Assembly (NCBI RefSeq): GCF_014196255.1
Contig: NZ_JACIDH010000009.1
Span: forward strand, 1 to 64,000
Length of the DNA: 64,000 nucleotides
Direction: 5' to 3'
Source of the DNA: Sphingomonas pseudosanguinis
Lineage (GTDB): Bacteria; Pseudomonadota; Alphaproteobacteria; Sphingomonadales; Sphingomonadaceae
The notes beneath the pieces are model-generated. The model was not told where the DNA came from, made no database searches, and saw only the letters and a list, made by a program, of their open reading frames with translations. Positions 17,934-26,477 of the stretch are shown in pieces. The first letter of the stretch is position 1. The number at the start of each line of letters is the position of its first letter. A program made the position numbers and the translations under genes.

Positions 17934-19028
17934 ATGCTGAAATACGATAATGAAGAGCAGCTCCTGTTTCATGGGCTGACAGACATGATCGGCCTTTTGC
18001 CGGGCGCGAAGGTTTGGGTCGATGAACGCGAGGTTCGCGTCGGTCCGCAGGCGCTGATCGACGCGCTGGTCGATGTGACGATCGACGGCCGGCCTCTCCG
18101 GCTGGTGGTCGAGGCGAAGCGTCAGGCCTATCCGCGCGATGTGCGTCAGGCCATCTATCAGCTGCGCCACTATATCGCCCAGCTGCCCGCGAGCGACGTC
18201 CATGAACTGGTGCCCTTTTTCATGGCCAACAGCATCTCGCCGGGCGCGCGCGATCTGCTGCGTGAGGAGCGGATCGGCTTTTACGATCTGGGCGGCTCGC
18301 TCTTCATCCCGGCGAACCACGCCTTCATTCTCATCGATCGCCCCCCGCCCCCTGCGGCCGCCAGGAATCTCGACCGGATCTTCCAGGGCCAGCGCGCGCG
18401 CGTGGTCATGGAGGTCGTCGAGCGACGCCCCGAATGGCTGGGCGTCAAGGGCGTGGCGGAGGCGACCGGGGTCTCGCCCGCCACCGCCTCGGCGACGCTG
18501 TCCGAAATGGAGCGGCGTGAATGGGTCGAGGTGGAGGGCGCCGGCCCCGCCAAATTGCGCCGGCTGCGCGATCCCGCACCGGTGATCGACGCTTGGGCCA
18601 GTGCGATCGCCGAGCGCAAGCCGCCCGCGCTTACCCGCTATTATGTGCCTGTCGGCGATGTCGGCGCGCTGGCACGGCGGCTGGACGCGGCCTGCACCCA
18701 GGCTGACGCCGTTTATGCGGTGACGTCCGAGGTCGCGGCCCAGGCCTATGCCCCGCATCTGTCGAGCATCTCACAGCTTCGCTGCCGCATCGCACCCGGC
18801 CCGGCGCACGACGCCGCGCTCGCCGAACTGGACGCGCGGCGGGTCAAGGAGGGCTGGAATCTGGGTGTCCTCGAAACCCGTAGCCCCGGCGACGTGATCG
18901 TCGGCCCCCGCATCGACGGCATTACGCTGGCACCCGCGCTTCAGGTCTATCTCGACCTGCTACAAGGGTCGGGCCGCGCCAGGGACATGGCGGCGCATCT
19001 GCGCGCCGAACGGCTGGAGCGGGCATGA
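17934..19028 (+). CDS. PD-(D/E)XK-like nuclease/HTH protein, AbiEi-type antitoxin candidate
   Basis: 364 residues. Residues 1-130 look like a restriction-endonuclease fold: D44/D47, then LRLVVEAK with E60-x-K62, then Q76-x3-Y80, the order of the RecB-type PD-(D/E)XK core with its QxxxY motif. GFYDLGGSLFI (115-125) follows, a segment I associate with proteins annotated as AbiEi-family antitoxins. A winged helix occupies about 165-205 (GVAEATGVSPATASATL). The C-terminal 150 residues are unassigned. The gene overlaps the nucleotidyltransferase by ATGA, so the two are translationally coupled. It is probably the antitoxin/repressor; whether the nuclease core is active is unknown. Confidence 0.75.
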   Translation: MLKYDNEEQLLFHGLTDMIGLLPGAKVWVDEREVRVGPQALIDALVDVTIDGRPLRLVVEAKRQAYPRDVRQAIYQLRHYIAQLPASDVHELVPFFMANSISPGARDLLREERIGFYDLGGSLFIPANHAFILIDRPPPPAAARNLDRIFQGQRARVVMEVVERRPEWLGVKGVAEATGVSPATASATLSEMERREWVEVEGAGPAKLRRLRDPAPVIDAWASAIAERKPPALTRYYVPVGDVGALARRLDAACTQADAVYAVTSEVAAQAYAPHLSSISQLRCRIAPGPAHDAALAELDARRVKEGWNLGVLETRSPGDVIVGPRIDGITLAPALQVYLDLLQGSGRARDMAAHLRAERLERA

Positions 19029-19933
19029 GCAAGCCCCGGAGCATTGACGGCTATACCGCCCAGGTCACCGACGCGTGCGAACGCGTGCTCGTCACGCTGC
19101 TGCGCGGGCTGGGGCCGTGGAAGGAGTCGGTCTATCTGATCGGCGGGCTGGCACCACGCTATCTGGTCACCGCGCGTCCGCCGCAGGTGCCGCGCCATGC
19201 CGGGACCGGCGATGTCGATGTCGTCGTCGACTTCACCATCCTGACCGATACCGAGGCGTACAGATCGCTGGAGGACAATCTGCGCGCGATGGGGTTCGAA
19301 CGCGCCGAGAATGATCGCGGCCAGAAACAGTCCTGGCGCTGGAAGGCGGCGATCGAGGGCGGCGCGGTCATGATCCTCGAATTCCTCGCCGACGCGCCCG
19401 CATTGAGCGGGGGCCGCGTCACCGAGCTGCCGACCGAGGGCAACGTCACCGCGATCAACATCCCGCACGCGTCGATGGTGTTCGACCATCACCGCGTCAC
19501 CGCGATCACCGCCGAGCTGCTGAACGGCGGAGGCCGCACGACCGAGGAGGTCCGCCACGCCGACATCGTCAGCTTCACCTGTCTGAAGGCCTTCGCCTAT
19601 GACCAGCGACACGAGCCGAAGGACGCGCACGACCTCGTCTATTGCCTGGAACATCATGACGGCGGCCTCGCCGCGGCACGGGACGCGTTCCGGGCGGCGC
19701 TGAGCGGCCCGCACGGCGCGGTGGTGCGGCTTGCCCTCGACCGGCTGGGGGTGCGCTTCACCGATCCCGACCCCGATCAATCCTATCGGCGCGACGGCCC
19801 GGTCGCGGTCGCCCGGTTCGAGGCCGACACGCTGGAGGAGGATGACGAAGACCAGCGCGACCGCCTGATCCTGCGCCAGCGTCGCACCGCCGACCTGATG
19901 CGCGACTTCCTGATGCCGTTGGTCGAGGCGTAG
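19025..19933 (+). CDS. nucleotidyltransferase, AbiEii-type toxin candidate
   Basis: 302 residues. The polymerase-beta-like nucleotidyltransferase motif is clear: YLIGGLAPRYL (G40-G41) followed by D63-V-D65 with D69 as a third acidic candidate. The C-terminal half (KAFAYDQRHEPKDAHDLVYCL) resembles the domain after the catalytic core in AbiEii/AbiGii-type toxins, which act by transferring nucleotides to RNA acceptors. The ATG lies inside the stop of the upstream gene. Together they look like a type IV-style toxin-antitoxin or abortive-infection pair; the target is unknown. Confidence 0.78.
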   Translation: MSKPRSIDGYTAQVTDACERVLVTLLRGLGPWKESVYLIGGLAPRYLVTARPPQVPRHAGTGDVDVVVDFTILTDTEAYRSLEDNLRAMGFERAENDRGQKQSWRWKAAIEGGAVMILEFLADAPALSGGRVTELPTEGNVTAINIPHASMVFDHHRVTAITAELLNGGGRTTEEVRHADIVSFTCLKAFAYDQRHEPKDAHDLVYCLEHHDGGLAAARDAFRAALSGPHGAVVRLALDRLGVRFTDPDPDQSYRRDGPVAVARFEADTLEEDDEDQRDRLILRQRRTADLMRDFLMPLVEA

Positions 19934-19943
19934 CCCCACCCTT

Positions 19944-20080
19944 TTCCTCCCCTGCAAGGGGAGGGGGACCATGCGCAGCATGGTGGAGGGGTGTCCCGGT
20001 GGCGAGGTCGCCCCATCTCACGACCGGTGACACCCCTCCGTCAGGCCTTACGGCCTGCCACCTCCCCTTACAGGGGAGGA
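19944..20080. repeat. dispersed palindromic repeat, copy B
   Basis: About 137 bp. Outer elements CCTCCCCTGCAAGGGGAGG and CCTCCCCTTACAGGGGAGG are each near-perfect hairpins; inner arms GGAGGGGTGTCCC and TGACACCCCTCC pair with each other, and GTCAGGCC/GGCCTG form a further stem. The whole element can fold as a nested cruciform. It lies between convergent genes and could act as a bidirectional terminator. Confidence 0.8.
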
Positions 20081-20090
20081 AAGGACAGGG

Positions 20091-20639
20091 TCAGCGCCGC
20101 CAGTCGCGATAGCCGATCACCGCCAGCCCGATCATCACCGCATACAGCCCGGCGGTGGGCAGCAATCCCTTGGCGACGAACATGCCGACATAGACGATGT
20201 CGACCGCGATCCAGAGCAGCCAGCTTTCGCGGTGCCGGCGCGCGGTCCAATATTGCGCGACCAGGCTGAAGCTGCTGAGCGTCGCATCGAGCCAGGGCAA
20301 TGCCGCGTCGGTATGCCGGCTGGTGAACCACCCGATCGCCAGCGCCGCCAGCCCGCCCATGGCCAGTCCGCCCAGCCCTGCGCCGCGCGACAGCGGCATG
20401 ACGACCACCGCGCCGGTGCTTTCCCGGTCGCGCTGCCATGTGATCCAGCCATAAAGGATGCCAAGCGCAAACACCGCCTGCAACGCCATGTCGGCATAGA
20501 GCCGCACATCGAGGAACAGCTTGAAATAGAGCGCACAGGCGAGGAGGTTCAGCGGCCAGCACAGCATGTTGCGCCGCGCCGTCAGCCAGATCGCCAGAAC
20601 GCTGATCGCGACCGCCGCGATCTCCAGCGGCGTCATCAT
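20091..20639 (-). CDS. pnuT: PnuC-family transporter, probable thiamine transporter (PnuT)
   Basis: 182 residues with six or seven membrane segments. The motif WPLNLLACALYFKLFLDVRLYADM and WLLWIAVDIVYVGMFVAKGL are typical of the PnuC/PnuT fold, which carries nicotinamide riboside or thiamine by facilitated diffusion. The ATG at 20639 overlaps the stop of the kinase-like gene (ATGA). Because the operon starts with a TPP riboswitch, thiamine rather than nicotinamide riboside is the probable substrate. Family certain; substrate inferred from context. Confidence 0.85.
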   Translation of the reverse strand: MMTPLEIAAVAISVLAIWLTARRNMLCWPLNLLACALYFKLFLDVRLYADMALQAVFALGILYGWITWQRDRESTGAVVVMPLSRGAGLGGLAMGGLAALAIGWFTSRHTDAALPWLDATLSSFSLVAQYWTARRHRESWLLWIAVDIVYVGMFVAKGLLPTAGLYAVMIGLAVIGYRDWRR

Positions 20640-21775
20640 CGGCCGGCCTCTTCGCGCAGGTCCGCCAGAAACCCCCGCCCCGCCCCCGACAGGAACCAGT
20701 CGGCATGACCCAGCAGATAGCCCTCCCACGCCAGCAGCGTGGCATCCTCGTCGCCGACGATCCCGGCGAAATAATCGATCTCGGACAGCGCGAACTCGAT
20801 ATGAACCAGCGGCAGCAGGCGGATGGCCGTCTCGATCAGGTCGGGCGACAGCGGCCCGGCCGAAGCATAGCCCGCGATCAAGGCACGCGCCGCACGCAGG
20901 TCGGCGATGGCGTGATCGGGCTTCGTCCCCAGCTCCAGCCAGGCGAAGGCGGTGCGCTCGATCGCGGTGGCCAGGTCGTGCGCGGCGCACGTACGGTCGG
21001 CCAGCCCGAAGTCGAACACCGTCGCGACCCCGCCGTCCGCCGCCCAGAGCAGGTTGGACGGGTGCCAGTCGTTATGCGTCCAGAGCGACGGCTGGCGGAC
21101 GAGACGCGGGGCCAGTCCGCTCGCCCCATCCGCGAACAGCGCGGCCAACGGGCTGCGCCAGTTCCGCGCAGACAGGAACGCGGCCAGTGCGGGCCGCGCG
21201 GCGATATAGGCATCCATAGCCGCCATCGGATCATGCGCGGGCAGGATGGTGAAGCTGGCGACCAGCGGCTGGGCGGTGCGCGCCGGCGCGTTGAACCCGC
21301 GCGCGGCCTGGTGCATCCTGGCCAGCGCATAACCCGCCGCATGGGCGTGATCGTACGACTGGAACGGAGTCCAGGACGGGTGGTCGCGGTACAGATCCGC
21401 GCCCGGCGACCGGCGATGCAGCTCATAGGTCCCCTCGCCCAGGCCCACCGCGCTCGCCCCCTCGGCGGTGCGCAGGACCTCGGGCACCGACAGGCCGGCC
21501 GTCGCGAGATGCGCGATGAAGCCATGCTCCGCCGCCAGCCCCGCGACGCTGCGCACCTGGTGGTGATGCCGCTTGAGCAGCAGCGCGCCGTCCGCCGTGT
21601 CGATCAGCGTGGCGGCGGAAAAGGGGCGTGGCGAATGCCAGCTTAAGGTGGTGATCGGGGCGACCAGCGGGAAATGCGCCAGCACGGCCGCCGCCTCACC
21701 GTCCGTGATCGCGGGCCAGGTCGGCGCCTCCAGCGCCAGCCCCATGCCGTGGACGCGGTGGCCTTCGCCCTGCAC
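20636..21775 (-). CDS. APH/choline-kinase-fold phosphotransferase, probable thiamine salvage kinase
   Basis: 379 residues from a GTG next to the receptor stop codon. The catalytic loop HNDWHPSNLLW (H-x-D-x4-N) and the metal-binding FDFGLADR are plain, defining the aminoglycoside-phosphotransferase/choline-kinase fold. Located between a TonB receptor and a Pnu transporter under a TPP riboswitch, it most likely phosphorylates imported thiamine or a precursor, which would trap it in the cell. An internal ATG at 21745 is an alternative start. It is not recognisably ThiN or a thiamine pyrophosphokinase. Confidence 0.82.
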   Translation of the reverse strand: MQGEGHRVHGMGLALEAPTWPAITDGEAAAVLAHFPLVAPITTLSWHSPRPFSAATLIDTADGALLLKRHHHQVRSVAGLAAEHGFIAHLATAGLSVPEVLRTAEGASAVGLGEGTYELHRRSPGADLYRDHPSWTPFQSYDHAHAAGYALARMHQAARGFNAPARTAQPLVASFTILPAHDPMAAMDAYIAARPALAAFLSARNWRSPLAALFADGASGLAPRLVRQPSLWTHNDWHPSNLLWAADGGVATVFDFGLADRTCAAHDLATAIERTAFAWLELGTKPDHAIADLRAARALIAGYASAGPLSPDLIETAIRLLPLVHIEFALSEIDYFAGIVGDEDATLLAWEGYLLGHADWFLSGAGRGFLADLREEAGR

Positions 21776-21777
21776 GA

Positions 21778-24090
21778 TCAGAAGCTGCGCGACAGGGTGG
21801 CGACCACCGCCGCCCCGCCCGCGATATAATAGGCCGGCGCATTGCCCGTAATGACCGTACCGCCACGCCCGACCACATCGCGCGCATTGGTGGTCACCGC
21901 CTGCACGCCGGCCAGCACATGCGGATCGGTGACGTTGATCGCGTTCAGCCGCAGATCGGTGCGCTTGCCGTCCAGCCAGTCGGCCAGATGCACCCCGATC
22001 GACAGGTCGAGCGTGGCATAGCCGGGAATGCTCTCGTCATTCACGAAGGTCGCATATTGGCGGCCGACATATTTGCCCGCGATACTGCCGAACAGACGCC
22101 CGTCGTCATAGATGCTGCCCGCGCCGAACTGCCAGGTCGGGCTGGACACGGCACGCTTGCCGCGCGTCGGGAGTAGGTCGTTGCCGACCGGCAGATCGTC
22201 GCTGATCCGCGCGCGCAGATATTCGCCCGAGGCATAGAGGCTGAGGCCCGCCACCGGACGATAGTCGATCTCGGCATCGACGCCGTACGAGGATTGCCCG
22301 CCGGCATTCAGCGTGGAGTTGACCAGCGCCCCGCCATTGTCGACCACGGTCGCGAGCTGGCGGTTGCGGAAACGGTAATGGAAACCGGTCACCGAGGCGG
22401 ACAGGCGGCTGCCGATGAAGCGATAGCCCAGTTCCTGCGACACCGAATATTCGTTCTTCAGCGTATCGGTGCCGCGCGTCGTGACCTGCCCGCCGATATA
22501 GCTGTCATACAACGTGAACTCGTTGGGCGTGCGGAAATTGGTGGTGATGTTGGCGAAGATTTGCTGCCGGTCGTCGATCGCATAGCGCACCGCCGCACGC
22601 GGCAGCGCGATATTGCTCTCGCGCCGCACCGCCTGTTGCGGGCCGGGCAGATAGTTGCGGCCGCTGCGGAGCATGTTGATGCCCTTGATGCCCAGATCGA
22701 CGGTCAGCTGCGGGGTCAGCGCGATGCTGTCCGCGACAAACAGGCTCTTGATGACGGTGATCGTGCGCTGGTTCTCATAGGCGAGCAGCCGCCCGTCGGC
22801 GGTGCGGATCGCCCGGCTGCGATAGCCCCAGCGATCGGCGGGCTGGCCGTCGGGGCCGACCGCCGTATAGGTCTGGGTCACGCGGTCGATGCCGTAATCG
22901 AACCACAGCCCGGCGGTGATCCGGTGGATGCCCGCCATCCGCGTCAGCTTGACGACCTGCCCCAGCCGCCGCTGGTCGCCGGTATAATTGCCGAGCACCG
23001 TCGCCACCCCGTCGACCGCGTTCGGCAAAGCGATCGGCGCGGTCAGCTCCTCATTGCCGAGGAAATTGCCGGTGGTCGCCAATTGGGTGCCATAGGGCGA
23101 GTTGCCATAGCCGAATTGCAGATAGCTGGTGGTGTCGAGCGTCAACCGATCGCTCAGCGACACATGCACCGGCGCGGAGGCATAGAGGTTGCGGAACGGA
23201 GCGCGGTACAGCCGCCAATAGCTGCTGCTGCCGGGCGTGTAGCGCGGATCGAAGTTGAACCCGCGCCCCTGCGCCTGCCACTCAAGCAAAGTCGGGCTGG
23301 GATAGCTCGACGAATTGGCGTCGTTGTACGACAGCGCCAGGCTGGCACGGTTGCCCTGCCCCCATTCGCGCAGCAGCTTGGCATCGACATGCTGGCGCAG
23401 GTCATAGCCCGGCCCACGCCAGTTATCCGCCTGGGTATGCGAATAGGACAGGAACGCCTTCACCCCGCTGTCGCCGAGCGTCCCCGTATCGACCCGCACG
23501 AACATGCGGCGCAGGGCGTGCGACCCCAGCGACAGATCGCCGCGCACCTGCGTCGTCGCCTTGGGATCGTCGAGGGTCAGCGACAGCAATCCGCCCGCCC
23601 CCGCCACCGTCGGCGAGTCCAGATCGACCGAGCCTTGCGCCAGCGCGATCTGGCGGATGTTGCCCGGATCGGCGAATTGCGACGGATAGGCGTAGTAATA
23701 GCCGATGTCGTTCTGCGGCGCGCCCTCCATCAACACGCCGATCTCATCCTGCCCCAGCCCGCGCAGAGTCAGGCTCGAACTGGTCGACAGACCGTACGGG
23801 TCGGCGGACGCCACCGTTGCGCCGGGCAGCAGATTGACCAGCTGAAAGGCGTTCAGGGTCGGCGCCTGCTTGACGATGAAGTCGGCGGAGATGGCGCTGA
23901 CCGCCTTGGGCTCGGTCTGGTCGGGGAGCAGCCCGGCGGGATCGCGCTGACCCAGCACACGGATGTCCGCCGGCGGGGCATCCGTCACCGTCTGCGCCTC
24001 AGCCGCCAGGGGCAGCAGCGCCCAGGCGGCCGACAGCAACAGGGCAGCAGGGCGGATCATCCGCTGATCACGCTTGGTCACAACCGGCAT
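21778..24090 (-). CDS. TonB-dependent receptor, probable thiamine uptake
   Basis: 770 residues with a signal peptide (LLLSAAWALLPLAAEAQ). The plug domain shows SADFIVKQAPTLNAFQL, the LTLRGLGQDEIGVLMEG segment and SVDLDSPTVAGAGG; the remaining 600 residues form the beta-barrel with strands ending in AAVVATLSRSF, a terminal Phe as expected for outer-membrane insertion. AGAGGA precedes the ATG at 24090; ATGs at 24111 and 24060 are alternatives. The TPP aptamer directly upstream and the downstream kinase and Pnu transporter argue for thiamine or its phosphates as substrate. Confidence 0.9.
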   Translation of the reverse strand: MPVVTKRDQRMIRPAALLLSAAWALLPLAAEAQTVTDAPPADIRVLGQRDPAGLLPDQTEPKAVSAISADFIVKQAPTLNAFQLVNLLPGATVASADPYGLSTSSSLTLRGLGQDEIGVLMEGAPQNDIGYYYAYPSQFADPGNIRQIALAQGSVDLDSPTVAGAGGLLSLTLDDPKATTQVRGDLSLGSHALRRMFVRVDTGTLGDSGVKAFLSYSHTQADNWRGPGYDLRQHVDAKLLREWGQGNRASLALSYNDANSSSYPSPTLLEWQAQGRGFNFDPRYTPGSSSYWRLYRAPFRNLYASAPVHVSLSDRLTLDTTSYLQFGYGNSPYGTQLATTGNFLGNEELTAPIALPNAVDGVATVLGNYTGDQRRLGQVVKLTRMAGIHRITAGLWFDYGIDRVTQTYTAVGPDGQPADRWGYRSRAIRTADGRLLAYENQRTITVIKSLFVADSIALTPQLTVDLGIKGINMLRSGRNYLPGPQQAVRRESNIALPRAAVRYAIDDRQQIFANITTNFRTPNEFTLYDSYIGGQVTTRGTDTLKNEYSVSQELGYRFIGSRLSASVTGFHYRFRNRQLATVVDNGGALVNSTLNAGGQSSYGVDAEIDYRPVAGLSLYASGEYLRARISDDLPVGNDLLPTRGKRAVSSPTWQFGAGSIYDDGRLFGSIAGKYVGRQYATFVNDESIPGYATLDLSIGVHLADWLDGKRTDLRLNAINVTDPHVLAGVQAVTTNARDVVGRGGTVITGNAPAYYIAGGAAVVATLSRSF

Positions 24091-24135
24091 CGTCCTCTTG
24101 TCCACTTTCATGGAGGGAGGACGGAAGAGCGCCGC

Positions 24136-24234
24136 CAACCCTCCCTACGCCGGTATGATCCGGATCAGGTTCGGCGGGTCATGGGCTGCTGCCCACCTCT
24201 CAACCGCGCATCAGCGGTCCCCCGGGGTGCGCGC
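24136..24234 (-). promoter_or_regulatory. TPP riboswitch (THI element)
   Basis: On the reverse strand the sequence contains the conserved 3' half GAACCTGATCCGGATCAT, then ACCGGCGTAGGGAGG, preceded by a TTGAGA box and a 5' GGGGGACCGC segment, in the order and spacing of the thiamine pyrophosphate aptamer. It lies about 45 bp upstream of the receptor start and controls the receptor-kinase-transporter operon, presumably shutting it off when TPP is plentiful. The 5' part overlaps the end of the upstream methyltransferase gene. Confidence 0.93.
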
Positions 24235-24847
24235 GCTCTAGGCGCTTCTGAGGCCCATGAAAATCCCCATCGTCGATCGCTTGCGCGACGATGACGTGCC
24301 AGCGCGCACGGCGACGCACCGTCGCCACCCGCCAGCGCCGGCCGGTCGCCCGCAGGAAGCGCATATGGATGCCGGCGGCATGTTGCGCGAAGTCGTAATA
24401 ATCGACGCGGTGATGCGCCAGCACCAGCCGCCCGCCGGGCCGCAGCGCCTGCGCGACCGCGCGCGCGACCTGCGCCATCGCCAGCGGCGGCAGATAATAG
24501 AGCAGCTCGGCGATGACGACCGCGTCATAGACGCGGCCCGGCAGGCGGTCGGGCAGCGCCAGCGTGATCGCCCGCGCACGCGGCCAGCCGGCCACCGCGC
24601 GCGCGGTTAGCCGGGTGCCCTCGACCGTGCCCTCGGTCGCATCCAGCCACCGCGCGCGCGGGGCGACGGCGCGGCTGTTCGAACCGTTGCCGCTGCCCAG
24701 CTCCAGCACCCGCCCCCATGGCCCCGGCCCCAGCGCGTGGAGGATGGCGGCGCGCTTCACCGCCTCGTCATGGTTGGAAAAGGTGCGCCAGGGATCGTCA
24801 TCGCCCGCGAATTTCTCGGCAAAGCCGCTGAGGTCGATCGGCGTCAT
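24200..24847 (-). CDS. class I SAM-dependent methyltransferase (NodS-like)
   Basis: 215 residues. Motif I VLELGSGNGSNSR (48-60), an acidic residue in WLDATEGT, and AVVIAELLYYLPP give a class I methyltransferase, resembling the NodS group of N-methyltransferases. It is the last gene of an overlapping operon: its ATG at 24847 overlaps the end of the PIG-L gene. Its last 12 codons and stop lie inside the TPP aptamer. Acceptor unknown; the neighbours suggest a sugar-like or amine substrate. Confidence 0.82.
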   Translation of the reverse strand: MTPIDLSGFAEKFAGDDDPWRTFSNHDEAVKRAAILHALGPGPWGRVLELGSGNGSNSRAVAPRARWLDATEGTVEGTRLTARAVAGWPRARAITLALPDRLPGRVYDAVVIAELLYYLPPLAMAQVARAVAQALRPGGRLVLAHHRVDYYDFAQHAAGIHMRFLRATGRRWRVATVRRRARWHVIVAQAIDDGDFHGPQKRLERAHPGGPLMRG

Positions 24848-25488
24848 CGCCTCACCGTGGCAAAGCGCTCGACGGGGTGGGCAAAGACCGCCAGCTCGTG
24901 CCGCGCGATGGCGAAGCCGTGCGGATCGTCGGTGATCGCGCCCAGCTGCGTCCGGTGCACGCGGATCAGCGACCGCTTGGCCGCCGCACCCCCCGGCATC
25001 GTCACGCGGGTCCCCCGCGCCGCCATCGGCCGCTCGGGCGGCCAGACGCGGTAGGTCAGGCGGCGCCCGGCAAAGCGATAGTCCCGCAGCGCCTCGGCGA
25101 CCGCGCGGTGATCGGGATGCGCGTCGTCGATCGCCGGCCCGACGATCAGATCGATGGCGGGGTAGCGGCGCAGCGCGCGGTGCAACGCCCCCCGGCATCC
25201 CGCCGACAGCCCGCCATCGGGCAGGCGCAGGAACGTCACCTGCCCCCGCACTACCCCCAGCCGGCGGAGCGCGTGCAGGCTCTCCCGCTCGCGCGCGGCG
25301 ACAAGGCGCTGGCGCGGCCACGCCATGCTGTTCGGGTGCGATGCGGCACCGTCGCTGACCACGATCACGCGCACGTCGCCACCCTGTCGCCGCAGGTGCC
25401 CGATCAGCGCGGCCGCGCCGATGACCTCGTCATCGGGATGCGGCGCGACGACCACCGCCCGGCGAACGCTCCGCAGGCCCCAGGTCAT
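24844..25488 (-). CDS. PIG-L family deacetylase
   Basis: 214 residues. The zinc-binding motif PHPDDE (16-21) and second histidine motif HPDH (124-127) define the PIG-L/LmbE family, which removes N-acetyl groups from GlcNAc-type sugars or conjugates. It overlaps by ATGA the acyl-CoA-dehydrogenase-like gene upstream and leads into the methyltransferase. Presence with a glycosyltransferase points to deacetylation of an N-acetylated sugar intermediate (inference). Confidence 0.88.
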   Translation of the reverse strand: MTWGLRSVRRAVVVAPHPDDEVIGAAALIGHLRRQGGDVRVIVVSDGAASHPNSMAWPRQRLVAARERESLHALRRLGVVRGQVTFLRLPDGGLSAGCRGALHRALRRYPAIDLIVGPAIDDAHPDHRAVAEALRDYRFAGRRLTYRVWPPERPMAARGTRVTMPGGAAAKRSLIRVHRTQLGAITDDPHGFAIARHELAVFAHPVERFATVRR

Positions 25489-26477
25489 AGCGACGGGGCC
25501 AGCAGCCCCTGCCCCACCGCCGCGCCGACGCGCAGCCGCTGCGCATCGGGCACGGGCTGGCGCAGATAGACCGACAGATCGGCGAGCATCGCCGACAGCG
25601 GGTGCGTCAGGAACTGCCCCGCCAGCCCCACCGCCTCGCGCGCGATGACGATGGCGCGTTCGGCCGCATCGGTCACCGCCAGTCGGGCCGCCGCCACCCG
25701 CGCCGCATAGCCGCTGTCATTCGGGTCCTCGCCCCAAGCCCTTGCGGTCCGCCGGACGATGGCCGCCGCCATCTCCGCCAGCCCAAACAGGTCGGCCAGC
25801 CGCGCGGCTTGGAAGGGATCGTCGGCGCGCCCCGTCGCGACGAGATGCGCGCGCGTCAGGTCGCAAATCCCCGCCACACCCCCGGCATGGACGGCCACGA
25901 AACGCAGCGCCCCGCCGCTGAAAAAGGGCTCGCCGGCATAAAGGTCGGGCGCGCCGATGCGGTCGGCATCGGCAACCTCGGCCCCCTGCCAGCGGACCTG
26001 ATGCGTTTCTGAGCGCTGCATCCCCGTCACGCGCCACCAGCCGCGATCGATCGCCGGCACGACCCGCGCCAGATCGAGCAGCAGCAATTGCACCCCCGCC
26101 GGCCCATCGGCGGTGACCAGCGCATGGCTGAGCACGCCCGCGCCCGAGGCATAGCTCTTGCCGCCGCTTAAAGAGCCGCCCTCCAGCCGCAACGGCTCGC
26201 CCGCCAGCCCGGCATTCCACACGCCCAGCGTCGCCCCCTTCGCTAATGCGGTCCGCAAGGCGGCAACCTGCGCGGCCGACCCATAACGCTGGACGATCTG
26301 CACCGCATCGACATGCCCCTCGACCAGCCGCGCGAGCGGCAGGTCGCGGCGGCCGATCTCGTAGAGCGGGCGGAGCAGCGCAATATAGTCCTCGGCGGTG
26401 TGTGGATCGCCGGGGGGATGCTGCGCCCAGCCCGCAGCGGCGATCGCATCGCGCAGGGCGGTGGCCATGTCGGTCAT
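25485..26477 (-). CDS. acyl-CoA dehydrogenase-like protein
   Basis: 330 residues, shorter than the usual 380-400. The middle beta domain is recognisable in LGVWNAGLAGEPLRLEGGSL, SGGKSYASGAGVLSHALV, and the helical C-terminal half in ALRFVAVHAGGVAGICDL, followed by a partial AIVIAREAVGLAGQFLTHPLS. The N-terminal helical domain is reduced and the catalytic Glu is not obvious, so it may be a flavoprotein with a changed reaction. The ATG at 26477 overlaps the stop of the glycosyltransferase (ATGA). Function in the operon unknown. Confidence 0.72.
   Translation of the reverse strand: MTDMATALRDAIAAAGWAQHPPGDPHTAEDYIALLRPLYEIGRRDLPLARLVEGHVDAVQIVQRYGSAAQVAALRTALAKGATLGVWNAGLAGEPLRLEGGSLSGGKSYASGAGVLSHALVTADGPAGVQLLLLDLARVVPAIDRGWWRVTGMQRSETHQVRWQGAEVADADRIGAPDLYAGEPFFSGGALRFVAVHAGGVAGICDLTRAHLVATGRADDPFQAARLADLFGLAEMAAAIVRRTARAWGEDPNDSGYAARVAAARLAVTDAAERAIVIAREAVGLAGQFLTHPLSAMLADLSVYLRQPVPDAQRLRVGAAVGQGLLAPSL

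Noticed and set aside
20091..20639. Nicotinamide riboside transport as the role of the PnuC-family gene
   Set aside because: The TPP aptamer upstream of the operon points to thiamine instead; no NAD salvage gene is adjacent.
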